From an uncultured SAR86 cluster bacterium (lineage in GTDB: Bacteria > Pseudomonadota > Gammaproteobacteria > Magnimaribacterales > Magnimaribacteraceae), in assembly GCA_937773605.1 (NCBI GenBank), contig CALJVP010000002.1, forward strand, positions 124,001-188,000: a DNA stretch of 64,000 nucleotides, written 5' to 3'. The position numbers and the translations under genes were made by a program. How positions within the stretch are numbered: position 1 is the first letter of the stretch; each line of letters opens with the position of its first letter. Positions 10,017 to 17,583 of the stretch are shown here, one piece after another. The notes beneath the pieces are model-generated. The model did not search any database. It worked only from the letters and a program-made list of their open reading frames with translations, and was not told where the DNA came from.

Positions 10017-10688
10017 TTAACTAAAATCTACAGCGATTGCGTTGTTATACCTAAAATCTATATTTCTAATACGATCCAATTTTCCTGAGCTCAGCTCGAA
10101 CGAGATAAAATCCTCGAGACGTTCGAGCTGAACCCGGAAATCCTTTTTAGAAAATACAAAGGTTGCCCCTTTGTCATCTGTTACTTCAATTAGACCATTA
10201 TTTTTTGACTCCATCTTTTCTAACTTTCTTTTTAGCTTATTGAATAAAGATTGAAGATCTCTCGACAGATACAATATTTCTAAAGTTTCATCATCTGGAG
10301 CATCTATATGCAAAACATCAATGGTTGTGTCTGTTTTCTCTGGAAAAATAATATGGCCACTATGAGTTAAATAATTGCTGTTAGACAATCTAGCAAATGG
10401 CTGGTGTTCCTCAATCTCAATATCTAAAACATTTGGCCATCTCTTTTTATAGTGAAAAGAATGAACCCAGGTATTTGTAAAAATTTCAGAATTTGAATTT
10501 AAATCTAAAAGTCCTAATTCTATAAACTCTAAAACCTTCTGATTAACTTGGACATAATCTGAAATAAAAGCATGTTTTGAAAAAATATTTATATCTTTAT
10601 TATCTTTGATATCAAAACCATCAGCTTTAGAACATCCAATTACAATATTTAGAATTGCTATTAATAAAATGTAATTTAGTTTACCCAT
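10017..10688 (-). CDS. ftsQ: Divergent FtsQ with a lipobox-like N-terminus
   Basis: Bitopic divisome protein linking FtsB/FtsL to the rest of the machine. The assignment rests on position (ftsL-ftsQ-ftsA-ftsZ) and on conserved features: a POTRA-like region ending in WVHSFHYKKRWPNVLDIEIEEH, which matches the typical WV..V..R..WP..L.I.V.E pattern, and a C-terminal RIRNIDFRYNNAIAV strand. At 223 residues it is shorter than E. coli FtsQ (276). The cytoplasmic N-terminus is almost missing, and the hydrophobic segment (residues 5-18) ends in VIGC (C19), which meets the lipobox pattern. ATG at 10688 overlaps the ftsL stop. Confidence 0.82.
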   Translation of the reverse strand: MGKLNYILLIAILNIVIGCSKADGFDIKDNKDINIFSKHAFISDYVQVNQKVLEFIELGLLDLNSNSEIFTNTWVHSFHYKKRWPNVLDIEIEEHQPFARLSNSNYLTHSGHIIFPEKTDTTIDVLHIDAPDDETLEILYLSRDLQSLFNKLKRKLEKMESKNNGLIEVTDDKGATFVFSKKDFRVQLERLEDFISFELSSGKLDRIRNIDFRYNNAIAVDFS

Positions 10689-10965
10689 TGCCCTCTACCT
10701 TGATGATAACTTTTTCACTCAATCTTGGAGCTCTCATGCCCAGGTTGTTTTGTGCCACTCGTCTCAAGGTCAATTGATTCCTAGAATACTGAACCTCTTC
10801 TATTAGAATATTTGATTGAAAAGATAGTTCGTTGTTGTTGATTTTAAGATCATCTACTAAAGAAAATGCGATCTTATATTCATAAGTTTGCCAGATGGCC
10901 ATCAAGGAACCTGAAATTGCCAATATAGAAAGACTAAGAAAAAGAGCAGTCCTCAATATATTCAT
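10681..10965 (-). CDS. ftsL: Cell division protein FtsL
   Basis: Small bitopic divisome protein that pairs with FtsB through a periplasmic coiled coil. At 94 residues it has a short cytoplasmic N-terminus, one transmembrane helix (about residues 6-26), a predicted coiled coil with NNNELSFQSNILIEEV, and the terminal LRRVAQNNLGMRAPRLSEKVII, which fits the conserved (V/I)..(A)...LGM..P....VI.V end of the family. It lies directly after rsmH and before ftsQ. Family-level sequence conservation is low, so position is an important part of the call. Confidence 0.88.
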   Translation of the reverse strand: MNILRTALFLSLSILAISGSLMAIWQTYEYKIAFSLVDDLKINNNELSFQSNILIEEVQYSRNQLTLRRVAQNNLGMRAPRLSEKVIIKVEGNG

Positions 10966-10966
10966 C

Positions 10967-11851
10967 TTATGCTACCTTCTCTGCTACTCTTAGAATTGCA
11001 CTTCTGCTTCTAGGATTTTCCTTTATCTCTTCTTTGCTTGGTTTTAGATGTTTTCCACCTACTGTTTTAAAATTAACGGAAGATGATATTCTGTCTTTCC
11101 CTTGAATAAATCTTTTTACAACTCTATCTTCAATAGAGTGAAAACTGATAATAGCCAACCTTCCACCATCTCTAAGAATAAAACTTGCAACTTCAAGAAC
11201 GGAATATAGTTCTTTTATCTCTTCATTAACCTGCATTCGGATAGCTCTAAAGATATTAGTTGCAGGATGTTTCTTGCCCCTCCTTGGGATACATGACAGA
11301 ACTATTTCAGCAAGTTCCTGAGTGGAGGTTATGGGTTGTTTGATACGCTTTTCACAAATAATCTTTGCTACTTTTCTGGAAGCCCTCTCTTCACCTAAAA
11401 TCCAAAAGACATCTTCTATTTCTTTTTTTGATGCGGTATTGATCCATTCTTCAGCTGAAATACCAGTTGTTTGATCCATTCTCATATCCAAAGGCCCTTT
11501 AGATTGAAAACTAAAACCTCTATCAGAATCATCTAGCTGAGTAGAAGAGATTCCTAAATCGACAAGAATTCCATCTATAGAATCTTTTTTTACATGATCT
11601 TTTAAATTGCTAAACCGATCGCTTATCAAAGAGAATCTCTTATCACTCTTTAAATTTAATGGGACCTTGTCTCTTACATTGACGTCTCTATCAATACCTA
11701 TAAGTCTGCCTTCATCTTGAAGTTCTTTTAATATCTCTTGAGAATGACCCCCTGCTCCAAAAGTACAATCAATATAAACGCCATTCTTATCAATAACCAG
11801 ATAGGTTAGAACTTCTTCAACCATTACAGCTTCATGCGTCTTATTAATCAA
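10967..11851 (-). CDS. rsmH: 16S rRNA (cytosine1402-N4)-methyltransferase RsmH (MraW)
   Basis: SAM-dependent methyltransferase acting on C1402 of 16S rRNA. It has CTFGAGGHS (SAM-binding motif), LVDLGISSTQLD and RAIRMQVNEE in order. I place the start at TTG 11851, which overlaps the mraZ TGA stop as TTGA and has GAGGAG eight bases upstream; the protein then begins MINKTHEAVM, in register with E. coli (294 residues). A longer open frame to 11950 runs inside mraZ and adds an unrelated peptide. RsmI, which methylates the same nucleotide at the ribose, is encoded nearby at 12857-13702. Confidence 0.94.
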   Translation of the reverse strand: MINKTHEAVMVEEVLTYLVIDKNGVYIDCTFGAGGHSQEILKELQDEGRLIGIDRDVNVRDKVPLNLKSDKRFSLISDRFSNLKDHVKKDSIDGILVDLGISSTQLDDSDRGFSFQSKGPLDMRMDQTTGISAEEWINTASKKEIEDVFWILGEERASRKVAKIICEKRIKQPITSTQELAEIVLSCIPRRGKKHPATNIFRAIRMQVNEEIKELYSVLEVASFILRDGGRLAIISFHSIEDRVVKRFIQGKDRISSSVNFKTVGGKHLKPSKEEIKENPRSRSAILRVAEKVA

Positions 11852-12327
11852 AAAGGTATCTCCTCTAAACTTGCTGGTAAATCTGAAGATAAGTCCTCTC
11901 CTTCCACCTGGAGTCCAATTTGTTTCTTTTCCCAATTCTCTAAACTCCATAATTCAAATTTAGAGCCCATCCCTACAAGGGCAACCTGTTCCTTTGCTTT
12001 TAAACCAGCAAAATCTCTTAGGATCTGTGGAATTAACAGTGTCATTCTTTCAGAAACCTCAAATTCCGTCACAAAGGCGTTTCCTAGTATCTTCCACTGA
12101 ATAGATCTTACCTTCTGATTAAGGCCTCCTAAGGCCTCAAATTTAGCAGATATATCCTTCCATAATTTTCCTGGATATATCATAAGTGCTGGGTATTGGG
12201 GGTCTTTTGTTATAACTATACTGCCTTCACAATTTTGTCTTAATAGATCTCTATAGCGAGCAGGAATAGCTATTCTTCCCTTAGTATCTAAGGTAAGTGC
12301 ACTGGATCCATAAATGCCTAAACTCAC
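11848..12327 (-). CDS. mraZ: Transcriptional regulator MraZ
   Basis: AbrB-fold DNA-binding protein at the head of dcw clusters. It has 159 residues with two MraZ repeats: SSALTLDTKGRIAIPARYRDLL at the N-terminus, and a second half with EVSERMTLLIPQILRDFAGL, each carrying the DxxGR/ER..IP motif. The start is GTG at 12327, with AAAGGA eight bases upstream. In E. coli MraZ represses its own operon; in Mycoplasma it has been reported as an activator. Its probable operator lies 39 bases upstream (12367-12406). Confidence 0.95.
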   Translation of the reverse strand: MSLGIYGSSALTLDTKGRIAIPARYRDLLRQNCEGSIVITKDPQYPALMIYPGKLWKDISAKFEALGGLNQKVRSIQWKILGNAFVTEFEVSERMTLLIPQILRDFAGLKAKEQVALVGMGSKFELWSLENWEKKQIGLQVEGEDLSSDLPASLEEIPF

Positions 12328-12366
12328 TTCTAATATCCTTTTTTTAATAACTAATTAAAAAATAAA

Positions 12367-12406
12367 GCTCCATTTTATTCCACTTTAGAACACTTTTACA
12401 CACTTT
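12367..12406 (-). promoter_or_regulatory. MraZ operator: four 10-bp direct repeats
   Basis: On the minus strand, the hexamer AAAGTG begins at 12406, 12396 and 12386, and a fourth, AAAATG, begins at 12376, so the array has an exact 10-bp period (one helical turn). Known MraZ sites are direct repeats with a 10-bp period (TGGG-type in E. coli, AAAGTG-type in Mycoplasma). The array lies 39 bases before the mraZ GTG start. This fits autoregulation of the whole dcw operon. I could not fix the -10/-35 boxes. Confidence 0.8.
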
Positions 12407-12489
12407 TTTGTTAATTACTAGAACTGATTCTTATTTCGTTGCACTCGGAATTAAGACATTAGGTAAATTTCGAATATGAGAGTTTGAAA

Positions 12490-12823
12490 GGAGTGAGCTA
12501 ACCGGTAAGCCGGGTTCTGTCTAGGATAATCATTCATCTAGGTTTTACGTCACCATAAAACTCAAGCAACCTACCCAGGTTCAGCCAGGACTGACTAAAG
12601 AACCTCTATTTGGTCTTGCTCCAGACGGGGTTTGCAATGCCGTAAAATGTTACCAATTACGCGGTGCGCTTTTACCGCACCTTTTCACCCTTACCTAATT
12701 AATAGGCGGTTTATTTTCTGCTGCACTTTCCGTAGACTCGCGCCTCCCAGGTGTTACCTGGCATCTTGTCCAATGGAGCCCGGACTTTCCTCTCTTAAAA
12801 AGAGCGATTATCTAGTTAGCTCA
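12490..12823 (-). ncRNA. rnpB: RNase P RNA (M1 RNA, class A)
   Basis: Catalytic RNA that matures tRNA 5' ends. The hallmark block GAGGAAAGTCCGGGCTCC (minus strand, 12792-12775) and the matching 3' block ACAGAACCCGGCTTA (12520-12506) form the conserved P4 core. Between them lie GGTAAGGGTGAAAAGGTGCGG, AGCAAGACCAAATAG and GTAGGTTGCTTGAG, all as in E. coli. Length is about 334 bases; the ends are approximate. The position between mraZ and rsmI matches other gammaproteobacteria. This RNA fills the only long gene-free interval in the window. Confidence 0.97.
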
Positions 12824-12828
12824 AACTA

Positions 12829-12834
12829 ATTATA
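12829..12834 (-). promoter_or_regulatory. -10 box of the rnpB promoter
   Basis: A perfect TATAAT on the minus strand at 12834-12829 ends six bases before the first nucleotide of the mature-like RNA (G near 12822). A TTGAGA lies upstream at 12860-12855, but the spacing (20 bases) is too long for a good -35, so only the -10 is called. The promoter overlaps the end of rsmI. Confidence 0.6.
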
Positions 12835-12856
12835 ACTTATCCAAAGGGAAAAGATC

Positions 12857-13702
12857 TCAATCACCTTTTATTAATTCTTTATAGAGAATATTTTTTTTAA
12901 TATTTAGTATTTTAGAAGCGAGGACCATGGCATCATTATTAGGAAGATGATCAACAAGCAGGTTTAAGATTCTGACTCCTTCCTCAGACAATTCAGTATC
13001 AAAGTTATTCTTTTTGCTGATTTCTTCAAATACCAGAACAAATTCACCTTTTGATCCAAATTTAGACTTACTTAATTCATTAATAATTTCTTTAATTTCG
13101 CCTCTATAAAAAGTTTCATACATTTTGCTGATTTCTCTAGCAATAAAGATATTCTTTTGGGGAGAATTTTCTGAAATATCTTCAAGAAGCTTCTTAATAC
13201 GAATACCAGACTCAAATAAGATCAATGTCCTTTGTTCTTTTACTAAATTCTTTATAAAACTAAGTCTTTCGTTTTTCTTTCGTGGAGGAAATCCAACAAA
13301 TATAAAATTGTCGGAATTAAAACCTGAAACAGATAAAGCGGCTGTAACGGATGAAGGCCCAGGCAAGGGACTTATTTTTATTCCAAGAGAAATGGCTTCT
13401 TTCACTAACAAAAGCCCAGGATCTGATATTAATGGTGTGCCTGCATCACTTACAAGCGCTAAATCGCTACCTTCTTTTAATAAACCTATTAAATAATTAA
13501 GTTTCTTTCTCTCAGAAAACCTGTGGTATGAAGTTAGTTTTGTTTTAATTTGATGATGATTAAAAAGAATTTTTGTTTTTCTTGTATCTTCAGCTGCACA
13601 CATAAAAACTTCTGATAAAATCCTTAAAGCTCTTAAAGATATATCTTCAAGATTTCCTATAGGAGTTGCTACTATATAAAGAGTGCCTGATTTAGAATTC
13701 AT
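12857..13702 (-). CDS. rsmI: 16S rRNA (cytidine1402-2'-O)-methyltransferase RsmI
   Basis: Tetrapyrrole-methylase-fold SAM enzyme that 2'-O-methylates C1402 of 16S rRNA. It has 281 residues beginning with LYIVATPIGNLEDIS, then AAEDTRKTK, SDAGTPLISDPG and PLPGPSSVTAALSVSG, all family signatures in order. It is transcribed away from lpoA, as in E. coli (yraL/yraM). The two ATG codons are only five bases apart, leaving no room for a normal leader on at least one side. Confidence 0.96.
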   Translation of the reverse strand: MNSKSGTLYIVATPIGNLEDISLRALRILSEVFMCAAEDTRKTKILFNHHQIKTKLTSYHRFSERKKLNYLIGLLKEGSDLALVSDAGTPLISDPGLLLVKEAISLGIKISPLPGPSSVTAALSVSGFNSDNFIFVGFPPRKKNERLSFIKNLVKEQRTLILFESGIRIKKLLEDISENSPQKNIFIAREISKMYETFYRGEIKEIINELSKSKFGSKGEFVLVFEEISKKNNFDTELSEEGVRILNLLVDHLPNNDAMVLASKILNIKKNILYKELIKGD

Positions 13703-13707
13703 GAGTT

Positions 13708-14883
13708 ATGTTTAAACTTAAACAAGATATTATCTTATTTCTCTTATTCTTATGCTTATTAAGCTGTTCTTCTAATCCTAAATCACCAATTGATCCAAAA
13801 AAGAATATCTTCATTACAAAGCCTGAAATTACATTTAATATCAAAAATCTTCCAAAGCAAATAAATGTATTTTATTTAAATTCAGATATTGATCCAGATA
13901 GTACCTCGTCTCTGCTTCAAGGCATCACAGATAATTACTATTATTACAAAGAAAAAATTGGATATGCGCCGGAATTAAATTTTATTGATTTCTCTGATAA
14001 TGCTTATTGTATGGAGAATATGACTCTATTAAATGAGTCATTCTCAGTAGGCCTACTTTTCAATGAGGATTACTCCTTGCTTGATAATAATTGCTATCAG
14101 AGGCTCTTAAAATTAAGAGGTCTTCTGGTCACAAAAAATAAAATCATGGGGATCAAAGACCAAAAATTAAGAGAATTCCATATTAGTAGAGAAGTAGATA
14201 TAACAAACTTACTTGATATTGCAAAAAATAACGGAAGCATGAGGGCAATAATTATTGATGACTCAACAACAAGAGATAAGGCGCTAATTGAAAAAATATG
14301 GAATAACATGGATGGTGAAGTGGTCTCTTCTGTCTCATCAGAAAAGAAAATAAGTAGTCAAAAGTTGTTAGCAGAAATTCTTTTATTGGAACAGAGTAAA
14401 GTGAGAAGCAGAAAGCTTTCTCGGATAATAGGTCTTCAAATTAAAAACGAACCAAGAAAAAGAGAAGACATCGATTCTATCTTTCTATCTACATCCCTTT
14501 CAAATGCAAGGAGTCTCAAGCCAGCACTTGAATATAACTTTGCTGATAATATATCAGTGTATTTAATCCCAAGCTGGAGAGAAGAGGGAAACCTAACCGA
14601 TAACGAGTTGGATCTAGAGAAAGTGGTTATTAGTGAAATGCCATTCCTGCTCAACACAAATACCAGTTTTCAAGAAACCAATTCAAGAAATAATTCTAGA
14701 AACTTCGCAATTGGTTATGATGCTTATGAATTAGTCCTTTTATTAGATACCAGCTCCAGAAGAGATTTCAATTATTTTGGTTTAACGGGTCTTATAACTA
14801 ATAAATACCCTTCAATTCAAAAAAAATCACTTCATGCGAAAGTAATAAATGGGAAGTTAGAATATCAAGATTACAGCGACTAA
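13708..14883 (+). CDS. lpoA: LpoA-like outer-membrane lipoprotein, activator of PBP1a (short form)
   Basis: Outer-membrane lipoprotein expected to reach through the periplasm and stimulate PBP1a. Its signal peptide ends in a lipobox LLSC (C20). The C-terminal part resembles the LpoA periplasmic-binding fold: KREDIDSIFLSTSLSNARSLKPALEY, VVISEMPFLL and AIGYDAYELVLLL align with conserved LpoA segments. It has 391 residues against nearly 680 in E. coli, so the N-terminal TPR-like domain appears absent. Divergent position next to rsmI supports the call. Its stop overlaps that of sspA. Confidence 0.8.
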   Translation: MFKLKQDIILFLLFLCLLSCSSNPKSPIDPKKNIFITKPEITFNIKNLPKQINVFYLNSDIDPDSTSSLLQGITDNYYYYKEKIGYAPELNFIDFSDNAYCMENMTLLNESFSVGLLFNEDYSLLDNNCYQRLLKLRGLLVTKNKIMGIKDQKLREFHISREVDITNLLDIAKNNGSMRAIIIDDSTTRDKALIEKIWNNMDGEVVSSVSSEKKISSQKLLAEILLLEQSKVRSRKLSRIIGLQIKNEPRKREDIDSIFLSTSLSNARSLKPALEYNFADNISVYLIPSWREEGNLTDNELDLEKVVISEMPFLLNTNTSFQETNSRNNSRNFAIGYDAYELVLLLDTSSRRDFNYFGLTGLITNKYPSIQKKSLHAKVINGKLEYQDYSD

Positions 14884-15515
14884 GACCTCATGTCCCTTTC
14901 TAGTTCGGATAGACTTTCTATAAAACACGGCTTAGTAAAGACCCTTTGCATATATTCATAAACTGGTTTTGTTTTAGTGTCCTTTTGTAATTCAATGCCT
15001 ATTAAGGGTAATCGCCATAATATTGGGGCTATACAACAGTCAACCAGACTAAAATCTTCTGACATGAAAAATGGCTTTTCTTTAAGAATTGGCGATAAGC
15101 CTAAGATTTGAGATTTAAACTCTTGCTTAGCTTTTTTAGATTGAGATTCTGTTAATTTCCCTCCCAGGAGGTCATCAAAAGTATTGCACCAATCTTTTTG
15201 TATTCTCTGAATAAAGAGTCTAATTTGCGCTCTTGAAACAGGGTACACAGGTAATAAAGGCGGATGTGGAAAACGTTCATCTAAATATTCCATCAGAACA
15301 ACAGAGTCGTATAAACATACATCTCTATCAACTAGTACAGGAAGTTCACCATAAGGACTTACCTCAAGAAGTTCACTACTTAAATCATCAACATCAGAAT
15401 CAATAATTTCACTGGTGATGCCCTTTTCAGCCATTACTATTCTCACTCTATGGCTGTAATGATCCAAAGGATCAGAAAAAAGGGCCATAGATGTTCTGTT
15501 ACTTAGAGATACCAT
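14880..15515 (-). CDS. sspA: Stringent starvation protein A, SspA
   Basis: Glutathione-S-transferase-fold protein that binds RNA polymerase and alters transcription under starvation and acid stress. It has 211 residues with the thioredoxin-like N-terminal domain (MALFSDPLDHYSHRVRIVMAEKGI), PYGELPVLVDRDVCLYDSVVLMEYLDERFPHPPLLP, and an all-helical C-terminal domain. The typical GST catalytic Tyr/Ser/Cys is absent, as in the family. AGGAG lies five bases before the ATG. It follows petC, as in many gammaproteobacteria; sspB, the usual partner, is absent at this site. Confidence 0.94.
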   Translation of the reverse strand: MVSLSNRTSMALFSDPLDHYSHRVRIVMAEKGITSEIIDSDVDDLSSELLEVSPYGELPVLVDRDVCLYDSVVLMEYLDERFPHPPLLPVYPVSRAQIRLFIQRIQKDWCNTFDDLLGGKLTESQSKKAKQEFKSQILGLSPILKEKPFFMSEDFSLVDCCIAPILWRLPLIGIELQKDTKTKPVYEYMQRVFTKPCFIESLSELERDMRS

Positions 15516-15532
15516 AAAAACTCCTAGATTGA

Positions 15533-16348
15533 TTAATGTAAGTCTTTTTTAAATTCTCTATAGAGCAAATAAGCCAATACAGTGAATATAATTAAATAAA
15601 AGATAACGTAAAAACCAACCGTTTCTCTCTCTACTTTTGCTGGATCAGTCATGTAAGCCATGAAATTTGTCAGGTCTCTCATATTAGAGTCAAACTGTTC
15701 TTTGGTAACTTCTCCCGTTCCTTCGGCTAGCTCTAAAAAACCACATTTCTCAACTGACAATACTTTACCGGTAAGGGGATCCTGTTTTAAACCTCCATTA
15801 GAAGCCTTAGCAGGCACTTCTTTACAGACGCGCCTCTGCTCGCCCTGCATGTTAAATAAGACATTAGGCATGCCAACATTCTCATAAACCATGTTATTAA
15901 CACCAAGGGGTCTGGATTCATCTATATAAAAGCTTTTTAGGTAAGTGTAAATCCAATCCGGTCCTCTTAAACCAGCTTCGAGTGTTAAATCAGGCGGAGT
16001 ATTTCCATACCAAGCCTTCGCCTCCTTGGGCTCCATACCTATGGTAATTAAGTCTCCTAATTTTTGATCTCCAAAAATAAGGTTTTCTTTAAATAACTCA
16101 AGTGGAATTTCTAAATCTTCAGCAACTCTTTTGTATCTAGCGTATTTAAGCGAGTGGCAACCCAAACAATAATTCATATAGATCTGAGCACCTCTTTGAA
16201 GAGAAGCTATATCTGTAGGGTCAACCTTAGCATCATCACACGTCCCAATATGATCTAAATCATCGCCAATGTAATTACCACAAGGAGCTGCACTCTCAGC
16301 AACAAAGTTAGCTGAGAACAATAATAGAATGAGAGTTAGAAGCCTCAT
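15533..16348 (-). CDS. petC: Cytochrome c1 subunit of the bc1 complex
   Basis: Haem c subunit of ubiquinol:cytochrome c reductase; passes electrons from the Rieske protein to soluble cytochrome c. It has 271 residues with a signal peptide, the haem site CLGCH (C61, C64, H65), a Met-containing GMPNVLF segment that could supply the sixth ligand region, and a C-terminal transmembrane anchor (about residues 244-262). It overlaps petB by four bases and ends the petABC operon. Presence of the bc1 complex indicates aerobic respiration. Confidence 0.96.
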   Translation of the reverse strand: MRLLTLILLLFSANFVAESAAPCGNYIGDDLDHIGTCDDAKVDPTDIASLQRGAQIYMNYCLGCHSLKYARYKRVAEDLEIPLELFKENLIFGDQKLGDLITIGMEPKEAKAWYGNTPPDLTLEAGLRGPDWIYTYLKSFYIDESRPLGVNNMVYENVGMPNVLFNMQGEQRRVCKEVPAKASNGGLKQDPLTGKVLSVEKCGFLELAEGTGEVTKEQFDSNMRDLTNFMAYMTDPAKVERETVGFYVIFYLIIFTVLAYLLYREFKKDLH

Positions 16349-17583
16349 GATAGGGTGACTCTGTCAGGAACTGGATTGCATTTTTCATACTTTGAATAAA
16401 TGGGCATTAACAAGAAATAAGCAAAGTAAGTACAGGTAAAGAATTGTGCCAATATTGTTCTGATGGGAGTTGAGGCAACAGAACCTAAATAACCCAAAAC
16501 GAAAAAACTTATTACGAATAAAGTAAGGAAGAATTTACTGTAGACTCCTTTGTATCTAATAGACTTAACAGGACTCCTGTCCAACCATGGCAAGGCAACG
16601 AAAATAGCTATTCCTGCTGCCATTACAACAAATCCTAAGAATTTAGCGGATAAGCCAAAAAGTGGGAAAGTTATTGCCCTAAGCATTGCGTAATATGGCG
16701 TGTAGTACCACGAAGGAACAATATGTTCGGGTGTTTTTAGATTATCAGCCGCTTCATAATTTACATACTCTATTACGTAACCACCCCCGTCAGGGTAAAA
16801 GAACATGATGAAACAAAAGAAAATCAAAAATACTCCAACAGCATACAAATCGTGAACAATGTCATAGGGAAAGAAAGGTTTCGTATCTAAAGGAACTCCA
16901 TCCTCGTCTTTAAATTTCTTAACATCTACTCCATCGGGGTTATTAGAACCAACTTCATGTAATGCAAGTATATGAACAAAAATGACTACTATCAAAGCTA
17001 AAGGCAGGAGAACTACATGTAAGGCAAATAATCTGTTTAGAGTGATACCAGAGATTAAGTAGTCGCCTCTTATCCACGTTAGTAACTCTTCTCCAAAGAA
17101 TGGGATAGAACCAAATAGCGACATGATTACTTGAGCTGCCCAGAAAGACATTTGTCCCCAAGGCAAAACGTATCCTGTAAAACCAAGCATACAAAGAAGT
17201 AAGTAGGTAAACCAACCAATAACCCATAGTAATTCTCTGGGTTTTTGGTAGGAACCGTACATCATCCCCCTGAACATATGCAGATAAATCAAAGCGAAAA
17301 AAGCTGAAGCTCCTGTCGTATGCATGTAGCGTATCATCCAACCGTACTCAACATCTCTCATGATGTACTGAATAGATGCAAAAGCACCTTCTGCGGTTGG
17401 TTCGTAGCTCATTAAAAGCCAAATACCTGAGATTAACTGTATAACCAAAACCACTATTAACAAGAATCCAGCTAAGTACCAGATATTCATGTTTATAGGC
17501 GCAGGGTATTTAGTAAGATGTCTTTCTATTGTTGCAGTTATAGGCAACCTTTCATCAAACCAGCTCATTATCTTAGTTACCAT
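16345..17583 (-). CDS. petB: Cytochrome b subunit of the bc1 complex
   Basis: Membrane core of the bc1 complex, holding both b haems and the quinol oxidation and reduction sites. At 412 residues it has eight or nine hydrophobic segments; paired histidines are visible in RYMHTTGAS and LHVVLLPLALIVVIFVHILALH, and the Qo motif appears as the variant PSWY (in IVPSWYYTPY) in place of PEWY. Its ATG overlaps the petA stop by one base (TAATG) and its end overlaps petC, so the three subunits are translationally coupled. Confidence 0.96.
   Translation of the reverse strand: MVTKIMSWFDERLPITATIERHLTKYPAPINMNIWYLAGFLLIVVLVIQLISGIWLLMSYEPTAEGAFASIQYIMRDVEYGWMIRYMHTTGASAFFALIYLHMFRGMMYGSYQKPRELLWVIGWFTYLLLCMLGFTGYVLPWGQMSFWAAQVIMSLFGSIPFFGEELLTWIRGDYLISGITLNRLFALHVVLLPLALIVVIFVHILALHEVGSNNPDGVDVKKFKDEDGVPLDTKPFFPYDIVHDLYAVGVFLIFFCFIMFFYPDGGGYVIEYVNYEAADNLKTPEHIVPSWYYTPYYAMLRAITFPLFGLSAKFLGFVVMAAGIAIFVALPWLDRSPVKSIRYKGVYSKFFLTLFVISFFVLGYLGSVASTPIRTILAQFFTCTYFAYFLLMPIYSKYEKCNPVPDRVTLS

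Noticed and set aside
12632..12829. Open frame on the plus strand
   Set aside because: It lies antisense within RNase P RNA, whose conserved core explains the sequence.
16955..17341. Long minus-strand frame of 128 codons within petB
   Set aside because: It is in another frame of a clearly conserved cytochrome b gene and its product resembles no family.
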